This document shows, one piece after another, positions 36,936 to 44,661 of a stretch of 64,000 nt of DNA; within the stretch, counting starts at the first letter, position 1; every line of letters starts with the position of its first letter. Under the pieces are notes generated by a model. It had not been told where the DNA came from. It did not search any database and worked only from the letters and a program-made list of their open reading frames with translations. Source of the DNA: Cobetia sp. cqz5-12 (GTDB lineage Bacteria > Pseudomonadota > Gammaproteobacteria > Pseudomonadales > Halomonadaceae); the NCBI RefSeq assembly GCF_016495405.1, contig NZ_CP044522.1:1178001-1242000 (forward strand), in the 5' to 3' direction. Made by a program: the position numbers and the translations under genes.

Positions 36936-37625
36936 ATGCCCATGCTGCCATCTTCACACCCGTCTTGCCGTGTCATCTCCCGTTGCTGTCGCGTACTGCT
37001 CTCCGGGGGCATGGCGCTGGGCATCACGCTGGCCGGCATGACCGGCGTCCATGCTGCCCCAGGCGACGATGACGTCTTCCCGCTCTCCAAGCGTTGGGCG
37101 CAGATCAATTATCAGGTCTCCGGTGATGCTCAGGAGAAGGGCATGGAGGCCCTGGGCAAGGAGGTGCGCGCGCTGGCGGATCAGTATCCGGACAACGCTC
37201 ACGTGCTGACCTGGGAAGGCATCATCCTGGCCTCATGGGCCAAGGCACGTGGTGGCCTGGGAGCACTGGACCTGGCCAAGGAAGCCAAGGCCACGCTCGA
37301 GAAGGCGATCTCGCTCGACCCCAAGGGTGACAATGCCTCTGCCTATGTGACGCTTGGTGCACTCTATGACAAGGCGCCCGGCTGGCCGGTGGGCTTCGGG
37401 GATGATGAGAAGGCGGGAGAAGTGCTGCGCAAGGGGCTTGAGGTCAACCCGACGGGCATGGATACCAATTATTATTACGCCGATTATCTGGCCTCCGAAG
37501 GCCGTGATGAGGAAGCGCTCAAGCATGCGCGGCTCGCTCAGGACGGGCCGCCACGTCCCAATCGTGAGCTGGCCGATCAGGAGTTGCAGAAAGAGATCGC
37601 CGCGCTGATCAAGCGCCTGCAGTAA
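36936..37625 (+). CDS. Secreted TPR-like protein of unknown function
   Basis: A 229-aa protein with a long signal peptide (cleavage near VHA-APGDD, about residue 41) and helical repeat character: segments around ALADQYPDNAHVLTWEG, KAISLDPKGDNASAYVTLG and KGLEVNPTGMDTNYYYADYL have TPR spacing. It is probably periplasmic and could act as a protein-binding scaffold. It vaguely resembles the TatT-type solute-transport accessory TPR proteins, but I cannot confirm that. The start has AGGGAG upstream. It is divergent from greB and ends before a strong terminator. Confidence 0.8.
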   Translation: MPMLPSSHPSCRVISRCCRVLLSGGMALGITLAGMTGVHAAPGDDDVFPLSKRWAQINYQVSGDAQEKGMEALGKEVRALADQYPDNAHVLTWEGIILASWAKARGGLGALDLAKEAKATLEKAISLDPKGDNASAYVTLGALYDKAPGWPVGFGDDEKAGEVLRKGLEVNPTGMDTNYYYADYLASEGRDEEALKHARLAQDGPPRPNRELADQELQKEIAALIKRLQ

Positions 37626-37958
37626 GTTTCCACCACCCGTATCGCTTGCATGGCTGTCAGAGGCGAAGGCTGGCTGGAGCGACCATCATTGCGTCCGGCA
37701 AGTGAACGGCAGCGCTGGCGTCAGACGCTGATGTCACATCCCCGAATGAATTCCTGCATGACACGGCCCGAGCGGAGTTCCCGCTCGGGCCGTGTCGTTT
37801 ACCGCTCTGAGGATGAGAAGTCGCCCAGATGCCTTCAGGTGGCGCCTTGAATGGCGCTGATGACTGACTCGGTACGGCGCGGCAAGCAAGTTTGCAGGTG
37901 ACGGGCTGGCCAGTCTCGCGGCAGGACAGGATAATGCCTGTTCAGCCAAGGAGGATGC
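37626..37958 (+). other. 333-bp intergenic region before nudF
   Basis: It contains the strong terminator at 37761-37798. The remainder (37799-37958) is presumably the nudF promoter and leader. No gene or clear promoter hexamers are recognised. Confidence 0.5.
37761..37798 (+). terminator. Strong stem-loop terminator
   Basis: A perfect 15-bp stem (37761-37775 with 37781-37795), a 5-nt loop, then CGTTT. It isolates the TPR gene from nudF. Confidence 0.85.
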
Positions 37959-38597
37959 ATGAGCGAGCAACAAGAGCACGTCGCAGGGCAACAGGCCTTC
38001 GCACATGATGATGTCGAACTGGTCGAGGCCAGGGTGTTGCAGGACGGCTTCTTTCGCCTCGAGCAGCGCGAATTCCGCCACCAGCGTTTCAACGGTGGCT
38101 GGAGCGATGTGATCCATCGCGAGGTGCATGTCCGTCACGATGCGGTAGGCGTATTGCCCTACGACCCGGTCAACGACCGCGTGGTCTTCGTCGAGCAGAT
38201 CCGGGCCGGCATGCTGGAAGACGAACGCACGCCCTGGAGCCTGGAGCCGATTGCAGGGCTGGTGGACAAGGATGAGCAGGCCCATGAGGTCGCGCGCCGT
38301 GAGGCGGTCGAGGAGGCCGGATGTGAGTTGATGGACCTGATCGAACTGTACCGCTACTACCCGAGCCCCGGCGCCTGTACCGAGGAGGTCACGCTGTTCA
38401 TCGGTCTGTGTGACAGCAGTGGGCTGGGCGGCGTGCATGGTCTGGCCGAGGAGAATGAAGACATCCGTGTGCATGTGCTCAATTTCCAGGCGGCCCTGAC
38501 GCTGCTGGAACAAGGGCGATTGGGCAATGCGATGGCCATCATGGCCATGCAATGGCTGCTGCGTGAACGTGCTTCGTTGCGCGTCATGCATGCCTGA
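37959..38597 (+). CDS. nudF: ADP-ribose pyrophosphatase (Nudix hydrolase)
   Basis: NudF (212 aa) hydrolyses ADP-ribose to AMP and ribose 5-phosphate. The Nudix box fits the G-x5-E-x7-R-E-x2-E-E-x-G pattern exactly, starting at GLVDKDEQAHEVARREAVEE. The N-terminal domain (VEARVLQDGFFRLEQREFRH) and the PSPGACTE segment downstream of the box are typical of the ADP-ribose branch. AAGGAGG precedes the ATG. It is followed by yqiB and cpdA, the same order as in E. coli. Confidence 0.96.
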   Translation: MSEQQEHVAGQQAFAHDDVELVEARVLQDGFFRLEQREFRHQRFNGGWSDVIHREVHVRHDAVGVLPYDPVNDRVVFVEQIRAGMLEDERTPWSLEPIAGLVDKDEQAHEVARREAVEEAGCELMDLIELYRYYPSPGACTEEVTLFIGLCDSSGLGGVHGLAEENEDIRVHVLNFQAALTLLEQGRLGNAMAIMAMQWLLRERASLRVMHA

Positions 38598-38935
38598 GGC
38601 AGTGAAGGCGAAGCTTGGCAATCCCCCGCGTCTCACGCAGGCTTCCTCAACCTGCGCGTCAGAGCTGCTATTCTAGAGGCTTGCTGAAAACCGGCAGCCA
38701 GCAACGATCACTGTCTGCGCCAGTGTCCGTATCAGTCTCGGTTCTCGTCTCAGCTTCAGTCCCGAGAGCTGGACTCGATAGCCGAGAGTCGATAGCCGAC
38801 AGCTGATCGCCGTCAGCCTGAACGCTGGCGCAGTGCTTGATTTATCGCACGTTGCCCACATCCTGCCACGCACGATGGCAGGCGTGCCTTGACAGACTAC
38901 ATGCCAATGTTCTGAGATTCGCAAGGAGATCGCCC
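38598..38935 (+). other. 338-bp region between nudF and yqiB
   Basis: A TATTCT -10-like element (near 38667) suggests a separate yqiB promoter. It also carries a seven-unit hexamer-like run at 38723-38764 (GTGTCC, GTATCA, GTCTCG, GTTCTC, GTCTCA, GCTTCA, GTCCCG) and imperfect GATAGCCGA repeats (about 38776-38810). No gene is supported. Confidence 0.5.
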
Positions 38936-39382
38936 ATGCAGGTCAAGAAAGCCTATGTGGCTGACCTAAAAGCACTCCATGCCGAGTGCGGGTCCAATTA
39001 TCTGCGCCTCACGCGCATCCTCGGCAAGGCCGAGGCCGGTGACAGTTTCGCCTTCCCGCTGGCGGGCAATCAGGGCCACTTCGGCACGCTGCTGCTCGAA
39101 GTGGTCGAATGCGCGCCCTATACCACCATGGTCACGGTCGCCCAGACCGGCGTGCTTGACCACATCATCGATTCGCCGCGCATGAGCGTGCATCTGTACC
39201 ACGACGTGCGCATGGCGGAGGTCACCGACTTTCAGCGCCAGCGTCATTTCTCAGGGCGCAACCGGTACCCGAATCCGCGCATGCACCAGCCGGACGAAAA
39301 GCTTCAGCTCAATCGCTTTCTCGGTGAATGGCTGACCCATGCCCGCGCTTTCGGGCAGGCGGATGTGCCGGAATTGCCGTGA
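38936..39382 (+). CDS. yqiB: DUF1249 / YqiB-like protein
   Basis: A 148-aa conserved protein of unknown function. The core (LHAECGSNYLRLTRIL, LDHIIDSPRMSVHLYHDVRMAEV and the NPRMHQPDEKLQLNRFLGEWL ending) matches DUF1249. E. coli YqiB sits in the same place between nudF and cpdA. The ATG at 38936 has AAGGAG upstream. No signal peptide or membrane segment. Confidence 0.93.
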   Translation: MQVKKAYVADLKALHAECGSNYLRLTRILGKAEAGDSFAFPLAGNQGHFGTLLLEVVECAPYTTMVTVAQTGVLDHIIDSPRMSVHLYHDVRMAEVTDFQRQRHFSGRNRYPNPRMHQPDEKLQLNRFLGEWLTHARAFGQADVPELP

Positions 39383-39441
39383 CGCTCAAAGCTGGCATGG
39401 CGCCCGGGCGCTGACACCCGATGGATTTCCCGTCTTGATTG

Positions 39442-39482
39442 ACAGAACCGCGATGGCCCGGCCGTCGCGGTTCTGTTCATTT
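39442..39482 (+). terminator. Terminator between yqiB and cpdA
   Basis: A 16-bp stem (one G-U pair) with a 3-nt loop (39442-39457 with 39461-39476), then TCATTTT. It is only 20 bp before the cpdA start, so cpdA probably relies on read-through or on a promoter inside this region. Confidence 0.75.
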
Positions 39483-39502
39483 TCCTGCTGCTCGAGAGAC
39501 CG

Positions 39503-40249
39503 ATGCGACTGATTCAGATAAGTGATTGCCATCTGCGCGCCGACCCTGATGCGCGTTCACGGCTGGGCTTCCCCTGGCGTCAGCTGGAGGCGGTGATGGC
39601 GCATGCCTCGCGCCTTCGCCCCGATATCCTGCTGGTGACCGGTGATGTCAGCCAGGACGAGAGCCCCGCCTCCTATCGCATGGCGGCAGAGCTGTTCGAT
39701 GGCCTGGGCTGTCCCTGGTTCTGGTTCGCGGGCAACCACGATCACCCTGAATTCATGCAGGAGCTGCGTCCCTTCCATCACGAGCTGGATCTGGGCGACT
39801 GGCGACTGCTGTGTCTGGATTCGCGCGTCACCGGGCAGGCGGGGGGAGAGCTTGGCGAGGAGCAGCTGAGCGAGCTTGCGCAGTCACTGGCGCTTTCCGT
39901 CGAGCTGGACCCGCGTCCGATCCTGCTGGCCATGCATCATCATCCGATGCCGATCGGCTCGGACTGGATGGATGCGCTGGGCCTTGCTGACCGCGATGCG
40001 CTGTGGGAAACATTGCGTCCGTACCCGCAGGTGCGGGCCGTGCTGTGTGGGCATATCCATCAGGCTTTCACGCAACTCATGCCGTGTGGGCAGGGCAGTG
40101 TGGCCGTCTATGGCGTTCCCTCCACCTCCGATCAGTTCGCTCCGCTGAGCCATGATTTCGCTGTGGATGAGGCGGCACGCCCCGGAATGCGCGTGGTGGA
40201 CCTCGATGGTGAGCATCTCGAGACCTGGGTGGAGCGGGTCGATCCGTGA
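39503..40249 (+). CDS. cpdA: 3',5'-cyclic-AMP phosphodiesterase
   Basis: CpdA (248 aa) hydrolyses cAMP to AMP and tunes Crp/Vfr signalling. All metallophosphoesterase ligand motifs are present: SDCHL (Asp, His), TGDVSQD, GNHDHP, MHHHP and GHIHQ. Its context after nudF-yqiB is conserved. The ATG at 39503 opens the family N-terminus MRLIQISDCHL; the ribosome site is weak. The nearby upstream hairpin could limit expression. Confidence 0.95.
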   Translation: MRLIQISDCHLRADPDARSRLGFPWRQLEAVMAHASRLRPDILLVTGDVSQDESPASYRMAAELFDGLGCPWFWFAGNHDHPEFMQELRPFHHELDLGDWRLLCLDSRVTGQAGGELGEEQLSELAQSLALSVELDPRPILLAMHHHPMPIGSDWMDALGLADRDALWETLRPYPQVRAVLCGHIHQAFTQLMPCGQGSVAVYGVPSTSDQFAPLSHDFAVDEAARPGMRVVDLDGEHLETWVERVDP

Positions 40250-40550
40250 GCCACGTCCCACAAGCCACGCCCCGTTAGCCACGGCAAGATATCGAACGTG
40301 CTACTGCACGGCCGGTATGAGCTCGATCGTCATGGACTCGGGAGAATCAAATATTCTCTTTTGATCTTAAAAGATATTTTCTGATTCTTTGACGTTATCA
40401 AGGCGGCGCGGGTACCGTAATGGTATCCAGCATGCTCCGTGGGACGAGAGAGTGAGTCTCTCCTGGCTCGTCACGACCTTCGGGCATGCCCTGTCTGTCA
40501 CGGGCCGCCTTTCGGGGCGACTCCCAGCGCTCATGAGGTTGCCGCACGCG
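40250..40550 (+). promoter_or_regulatory. AT-rich control region of cysD
   Basis: This 301-bp gap contains an AT-rich block (about 40347-40395) with ATCTT-AA-AAGAT symmetry and a partly mirrored AAATAT/ATATTT flank. A possible promoter follows: TTGACG (about 40389) with TACCGT 18 bp later. CysB sites upstream of cys genes are AT-rich and degenerate, so this is a plausible CysB target (inference). Confidence 0.4.
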
Positions 40551-41462
40551 ATGCTTACCCCCGAACGTCAGACCCACCTCAAGCAGCTCGAGGCCGAATC
40601 CATCCACATCATCCGTGAAGTGGCGGCCGAGTTCTCCAACCCGGTCATGCTGTACTCCATCGGCAAGGACTCTGCCGTCATGCTGCACCTGGCGCGCAAG
40701 GCCTTCGCGCCGGGCGTGCCGCCGTTCCCGCTGATGCACGTCAACACCACCTGGAAGTTCAAGGAAATGATCAAGTTCCGCGACGAGATGGCCGCGGAAG
40801 TGGGCATGGAGCTGATCGAGCACATCAACCAGGAAGGCGTCGCGGCGGGTATCAACCCGTTCGATCACGGCAGCGCCAAATACACCGATATCATGAAGAC
40901 CGCCGGTCTCAAGCAGGCGCTCGACAAGCACGGTTTCGATGCGGCCTTCGGCGGTGCGCGTCGTGACGAGGAAGCTTCACGCGCGAAAGAGCGCGTCTAC
41001 TCCTTCCGTGACCAGTACCACCGCTGGGACCCCAAGAATCAGCGTCCGGAACTGTGGAACATCTACAACTCCAAGATCAACAAGGGCGAGTCCATCCGCG
41101 TCTTCCCGCTCTCCAACTGGACCGAGCTGGACATCTGGCAGTACATCTATCTCGAGTCCATCAAGATCGTGCCGCTGTACTACTCCGCCGTGCGTCCGGT
41201 GGTGAAGCGTGATGGCCTCGACATCATGGTCGACGACGACCGTCTGCCGCTGGCAGAAGGCGAAGTGCCGGAGATGAAGTCCGTGCGCTTCCGGACCCTG
41301 GGCTGCTACCCGCTGACCGGCGCCGTGGAATCCACCGCCGCGACCCTGCCGGAAATCATCCAGGAAATGCTGCTGACGCGTACCAGCGAGCGCTCCGGGC
41401 GTGCCATCGATCATGACCAGGCGGGCTCGATGGAGAAGAAGAAGCGCGAAGGGTATTTCTAG
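40551..41462 (+). CDS. cysD: Sulfate adenylyltransferase subunit 2
   Basis: CysD (303 aa) makes adenylyl sulfate from sulfate and ATP, driven by the GTPase CysN. It is very close to E. coli Cys[21 protein letters not shown], the PP-loop [30 protein letters not shown] and the C-terminal [10 protein letters not shown]. The ATG at 40551 matches family length; an ATG six codons upstream (40533) cannot be excluded. cysN follows after a 172-bp structured gap, unusually long for this pair. Confidence 0.98.
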   Translation: MLTPERQTHLKQLEAESIHIIREVAAEFSNPVMLYSIGKDSAVMLHLARKAFAPGVPPFPLMHVNTTWKFKEMIKFRDEMAAEVGMELIEHINQEGVAAGINPFDHGSAKYTDIMKTAGLKQALDKHGFDAAFGGARRDEEASRAKERVYSFRDQYHRWDPKNQRPELWNIYNSKINKGESIRVFPLSNWTELDIWQYIYLESIKIVPLYYSAVRPVVKRDGLDIMVDDDRLPLAEGEVPEMKSVRFRTLGCYPLTGAVESTAATLPEIIQEMLLTRTSERSGRAIDHDQAGSMEKKKREGYF

Positions 41463-41541
41463 GAATCGGTTTCAAGCGCCATTTGCGCGCTGATTCTCCC
41501 ATCGACGCTTTGCGGCGTTGAATAACCCGAACGAACAATTC

Positions 41542-41609
41542 GCCTGATGAATCGGCTCGGAGCCTCACGAGACACTGGCTCGTGATACTGGCTCGCCACC
41601 TCATCAGGC
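41542..41609 (+). repeat. Nested inverted repeats between cysD and cysN
   Basis: Outer arms GCCTGATGA (41542-41550) and TCATCAGGC (41601-41609) enclose CACGAG/CTCGTG (41566-41571, 41579-41584). A 9-bp direct repeat ACTGGCTCG occurs at 41574 and 41587. Further upstream an imperfect CGACGC/GCGTTG stem (about 41503-41520) is present. The structure ends 25 bp before the cysN start. Confidence 0.75.
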
Positions 41610-41634
41610 CCATGACAGCGGCAAGGAGAAGAGT

Positions 41635-43086
41635 GTGTCCCACGCCTCAGACAAGATTTCCGCGGATATCGAAGCCTACCTGCAAGAACACGAGCGCAAG
41701 GACCTGCTGCGCTTCATCACCTGCGGTAGCGTCGATGATGGCAAGTCGACCCTGATCGGTCGTCTGCTGTTCGATTCCAAGCTGATCTATGAAGATCAAC
41801 TGGCCTCCATCACCCAGGCCTCCAAGACCAGCGGCACCACCGGTGATGAGGTCGATCTGGCCCTGCTGGTCGATGGCCTGCAGTCAGAGCGTGAGCAGGG
41901 CATCACCATCGATGTCGCCTATCGCTTCTTCTCGACGGACAAGCGCAAGTTCATCATCGCCGATACCCCGGGGCACGAGCAGTACACCCGCAACATGGCC
42001 ACTGGCGCCTCGTCCGCGAGCCTGGCGATCATCCTGATCGACGCGCGCTACGGCGTGCAGACCCAGACCCGTCGTCACAGCTTCATCGCCGACCTGCTGG
42101 GCATCCAGCACCTGGTGATCGCGGTCAACAAGATGGACCTGGTCGATTACTCCGAGACGCGCTTCAACGAGATCGTCGCCGAGTATCAGGAATTCGCCAA
42201 CAAGCTGAATGCGCCGGACATCCGCTTCGTGCCGATGTCAGCGCTCAAGGGCGACAACGTCGTCAATCGCAGCCCGTCACTGGACTGGTACACCGTCGAT
42301 GGCGAAGCGGGCCCGTCTCTGCTTGAGGTGCTGGAAACCGTCGAGCTGACCCACGACCAGAACCTCAGCGATCTGCGCTTCCCGGTGCAGTACGTCAATC
42401 GTCCCAACCTCGATTTCCGCGGTTACTGCGGCACTCTGGCGGCCGGTGTCGTGCGTCCGGGTGACAGCGTCAAGGTGCTGCCGTCCGGCAAGACCTCGAC
42501 CATCGAGCGCATCGTCACCTTCGATGGTGATCTCGAGATTGCCTATCCGGGGCAGGCCATCACCCTGACGCTCGACGACGAGATCGACATCTCGCGTGGC
42601 GACTGGCTGGTGGCGGCGGATGCCGAACTGCCGCTTTCCAATGCGCTGGAAGCGGATGTCGTCTGGATGCACGAGAAGCCGCTGCAGCCAGGCCGCCAGT
42701 ACGATATCAAGCTGGCGACCCGCGACCTGACCGGTCAGGTCAGCGCCATCGACTACCTCTACGACGTCAACACGCTGGAGCATCACGGGGGTGACAGCCT
42801 GGCGCTGAACGCCATCGGCCGCGTCCAGCTCGAGCTGACCCAGGCGGTGCCGGTGGACGACTACCGCTCAAGCCCGGGGACCGGCAGCTTCATCGTCATC
42901 GATCGTCTGAGCAACGTGACCGTCGGCGCGGGCATGATTCGCGGCGTGGGTCGCTCCGGCACCCAGGCTACTACCCAGCAGACCGACTGGGCCGCGTTTG
43001 AAGCCGATCTCAATGCGCTGGTGCGCAAGCACTTCCCGCACTGGGAAGCGCGAGATGTGCGCGAGCTGCTCGGCCGCACCAACTGA
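41635..43086 (+). CDS. cysN: Sulfate adenylyltransferase subunit 1 (GTPase)
   Basis: CysN (483 aa) is the EF-Tu-like GTPase that powers CysD. G1 [11 protein letters not shown]3 DTPGHEQY and G4 NKMD are intact, followed by EF-Tu-like beta-barrel domains. It ends without a fused CysC (APS kinase) domain, unlike the CysNC fusion of Pseudomonas, and no separate cysC is in the window. It starts with GTG behind AAGGAG. Confidence 0.98.
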   Translation: MSHASDKISADIEAYLQEHERKDLLRFITCGSVDDGKSTLIGRLLFDSKLIYEDQLASITQASKTSGTTGDEVDLALLVDGLQSEREQGITIDVAYRFFSTDKRKFIIADTPGHEQYTRNMATGASSASLAIILIDARYGVQTQTRRHSFIADLLGIQHLVIAVNKMDLVDYSETRFNEIVAEYQEFANKLNAPDIRFVPMSALKGDNVVNRSPSLDWYTVDGEAGPSLLEVLETVELTHDQNLSDLRFPVQYVNRPNLDFRGYCGTLAAGVVRPGDSVKVLPSGKTSTIERIVTFDGDLEIAYPGQAITLTLDDEIDISRGDWLVAADAELPLSNALEADVVWMHEKPLQPGRQYDIKLATRDLTGQVSAIDYLYDVNTLEHHGGDSLALNAIGRVQLELTQAVPVDDYRSSPGTGSFIVIDRLSNVTVGAGMIRGVGRSGTQATTQQTDWAAFEADLNALVRKHFPHWEARDVRELLGRTN

Positions 43087-43185
43087 TTCCGTTCTGTAGC
43101 GACAGCAGGATGGAAGTCAGCGAAATACCAACAACAACGCTGGACACGCAATAACAACACGGCCTGCTGGAATGAAGCCGGAGAA

Positions 43186-43230
43186 TGCAAAAGCCCCCAT
43201 GGCCGCAAGGCGATGGGGGCTTTTGCATGG
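43186..43230. terminator. Bidirectional terminator between cysN and hmp
   Basis: A perfect 15-bp stem (43186-43200 with 43213-43227) with a 12-nt loop. The AAAA/TTTT edges lie within the stem on both sides, serving the convergent cysN and hmp. Confidence 0.88.
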
Positions 43231-43250
43231 TGCGGCTGACAACTGGCGCA

Positions 43251-44468
43251 TCAGGCGACAGTAGTGTCGATGGCGAGCGGGGCGGAGGGGCCGAAGTGCT
43301 CGTGGTGACACTGGGCGAGCGGTACGCCGATACGGTTGAGGTGCTGGATCATGCTCTGCATGAAGCCATGCGGGCCGATCACGAAGGCCTGCAGCGACTC
43401 GGCACTGGAACCGGTCGCGGCAATCTGACGTGCCAGCCAGTCGCGTTCGATGATGCCCAGGTGCGCATGGGGCGGCAGCGTCTCGGCCTGTTCGTAGCAG
43501 ACCTGATAATGCAGCTGCTCGGGATATTGCGTGACCAGTGATTGCAGCGTGGTGTCGAAGGCATGCACCTCAGGATTGCGCGCCGCATGCAGATAGATCA
43601 CCTGGCGGCCCGCCGCCAGCGCCGCCGTCAGCAGCGGCAGCATCGGCGTCTGGCCGACACCGGCCGACAGCAACAGCACCGGGGTATCGACGTTCTGCGG
43701 GGTAGCATGCTCGAAGGTCAGCTCGCCGGCCGGCGGCAGCAGGTCGATCTCGTCACCTGCCTTCAGCGCATGCAGGTACTGGCTGGATTGGCCGTGGGCC
43801 TCACGCTTGACCGAGATACGGCAGAAGCGCTCGTCCGGCGCGTGGGACAGACTGTAATGGCGATGGATCACGCCCTGGGGTGTCGTCAGGCGCATGCCGA
43901 TGTACTGGCCTGGCAGGAAGGAGAACATCGGGCCTTCCACCGGCGCCAGGTACAGCGAGCGAATCTCGCGGCTCTCGTCCTGCGTGCGCACGATACGGAA
44001 GCGGCGCAGCCCCTGCCAGCCACCGCGGGTAGCGGCGAAGCTGTCGTAGCGGCCCTGCTCGGCGGCGATCAGCACAGCGGCCAGTTCCCCGTAGAGGGCG
44101 CCCCAGGCATCGGCGATCTCGGGCGTGACGGCGTCCCCCAGCACCTCGCCGATGGTGGCCATCAGGCACTCGCCGACGATGGGGTAGTGCTCGGGCAGGA
44201 TATTGAGCGAGACATGCTTGCTGACCACGGGCGCCAGCAGGCGGTCCACCGCCTCACGCGAGTGGCGTGCGCCGACATAGGCGAGTACGGCGCCGGCCAG
44301 CGCACGGGCCTGGCCGCCGCTGGCCTGGTGGGTCTGATTGAACAGCGGCTTCACCTCGGGATAGCGCTCGAACATCAGCGGATAGAAGCGCGCCGTGATG
44401 GCATTGAGGTGCTCGGCGACGACGGGGGCGGTGGCGGCGATCAGGTCTTCCTGGGCGTTGGTCAGCAT
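43251..44468 (-). CDS. hmp: Flavohemoglobin (nitric oxide dioxygenase)
   Basis: Hmp (405 aa) oxidises NO to nitrate with O2 and NAD(P)H. The N-terminal globin domain has Tyr29 (distal), His85 (proximal, SKHVSLNI) and Tyr95; the FAD domain carries RHYSLS, and the NAD domain has LLSAGVGQTPML. Length matches the family. The ATG at 44468 has AGAGG upstream. A consensus sigma-54 promoter and three NorR-type sites lie between it and the divergent norR gene, so it should be induced by NO. Confidence 0.98.
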   Translation of the reverse strand: MLTNAQEDLIAATAPVVAEHLNAITARFYPLMFERYPEVKPLFNQTHQASGGQARALAGAVLAYVGARHSREAVDRLLAPVVSKHVSLNILPEHYPIVGECLMATIGEVLGDAVTPEIADAWGALYGELAAVLIAAEQGRYDSFAATRGGWQGLRRFRIVRTQDESREIRSLYLAPVEGPMFSFLPGQYIGMRLTTPQGVIHRHYSLSHAPDERFCRISVKREAHGQSSQYLHALKAGDEIDLLPPAGELTFEHATPQNVDTPVLLLSAGVGQTPMLPLLTAALAAGRQVIYLHAARNPEVHAFDTTLQSLVTQYPEQLHYQVCYEQAETLPPHAHLGIIERDWLARQIAATGSSAESLQAFVIGPHGFMQSMIQHLNRIGVPLAQCHHEHFGPSAPLAIDTTVA

Positions 44469-44502
44469 GACGATACCTCTGATTGATGTCCCTCCCTCTA
44501 TG

Positions 44503-44517
44503 GCAAGGGGCGTGCCA
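44503..44517 (-). promoter_or_regulatory. Sigma-54 (-24/-12) promoter of hmp
   Basis: The minus strand reads TGGCAC (44517-44512), GCCCC, TTGC (44506-44503), an exact match to TGGCAC-N5-TTGC. Transcription would start near 44491, about 22 nt before the hmp start codon. Confidence 0.92.
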
Positions 44518-44558
44518 ACTCTCGAGGCCAGTCGTCATGCACTCTGTAGGTCTATGAT

Positions 44559-44615
44559 GTCAAAATGACATGGTCATGTGGCGTGTTCTAATGACATCAA
44601 GCGTGTCATGATGAC
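44559..44615. promoter_or_regulatory. Three NorR enhancer sites (GT-N7-AC)
   Basis: Sites at 44559-44569 (inside ATGTCA-AAA-TGACAT), 44585-44595 (one conserved TGAC half) and 44605-44615 (inside TGTCA-TGA-TGACA) match the NorR GT-N7-AC rule. Three sites is the number known upstream of E. coli norVW. They lie 42-98 bp upstream of the hmp -24 element, the usual range for an enhancer-binding protein. Confidence 0.85.
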
Positions 44616-44661
44616 ATCAATCTTCAGCCCTCTCACTCCCGATACCCGCAAGGATGACCGC

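Noticed and set aside
41635..43086. CysN-CysC fusion
   Set aside because: The frame stops after the CysN barrel domains at 483 aa; no APS-kinase P-loop follows.
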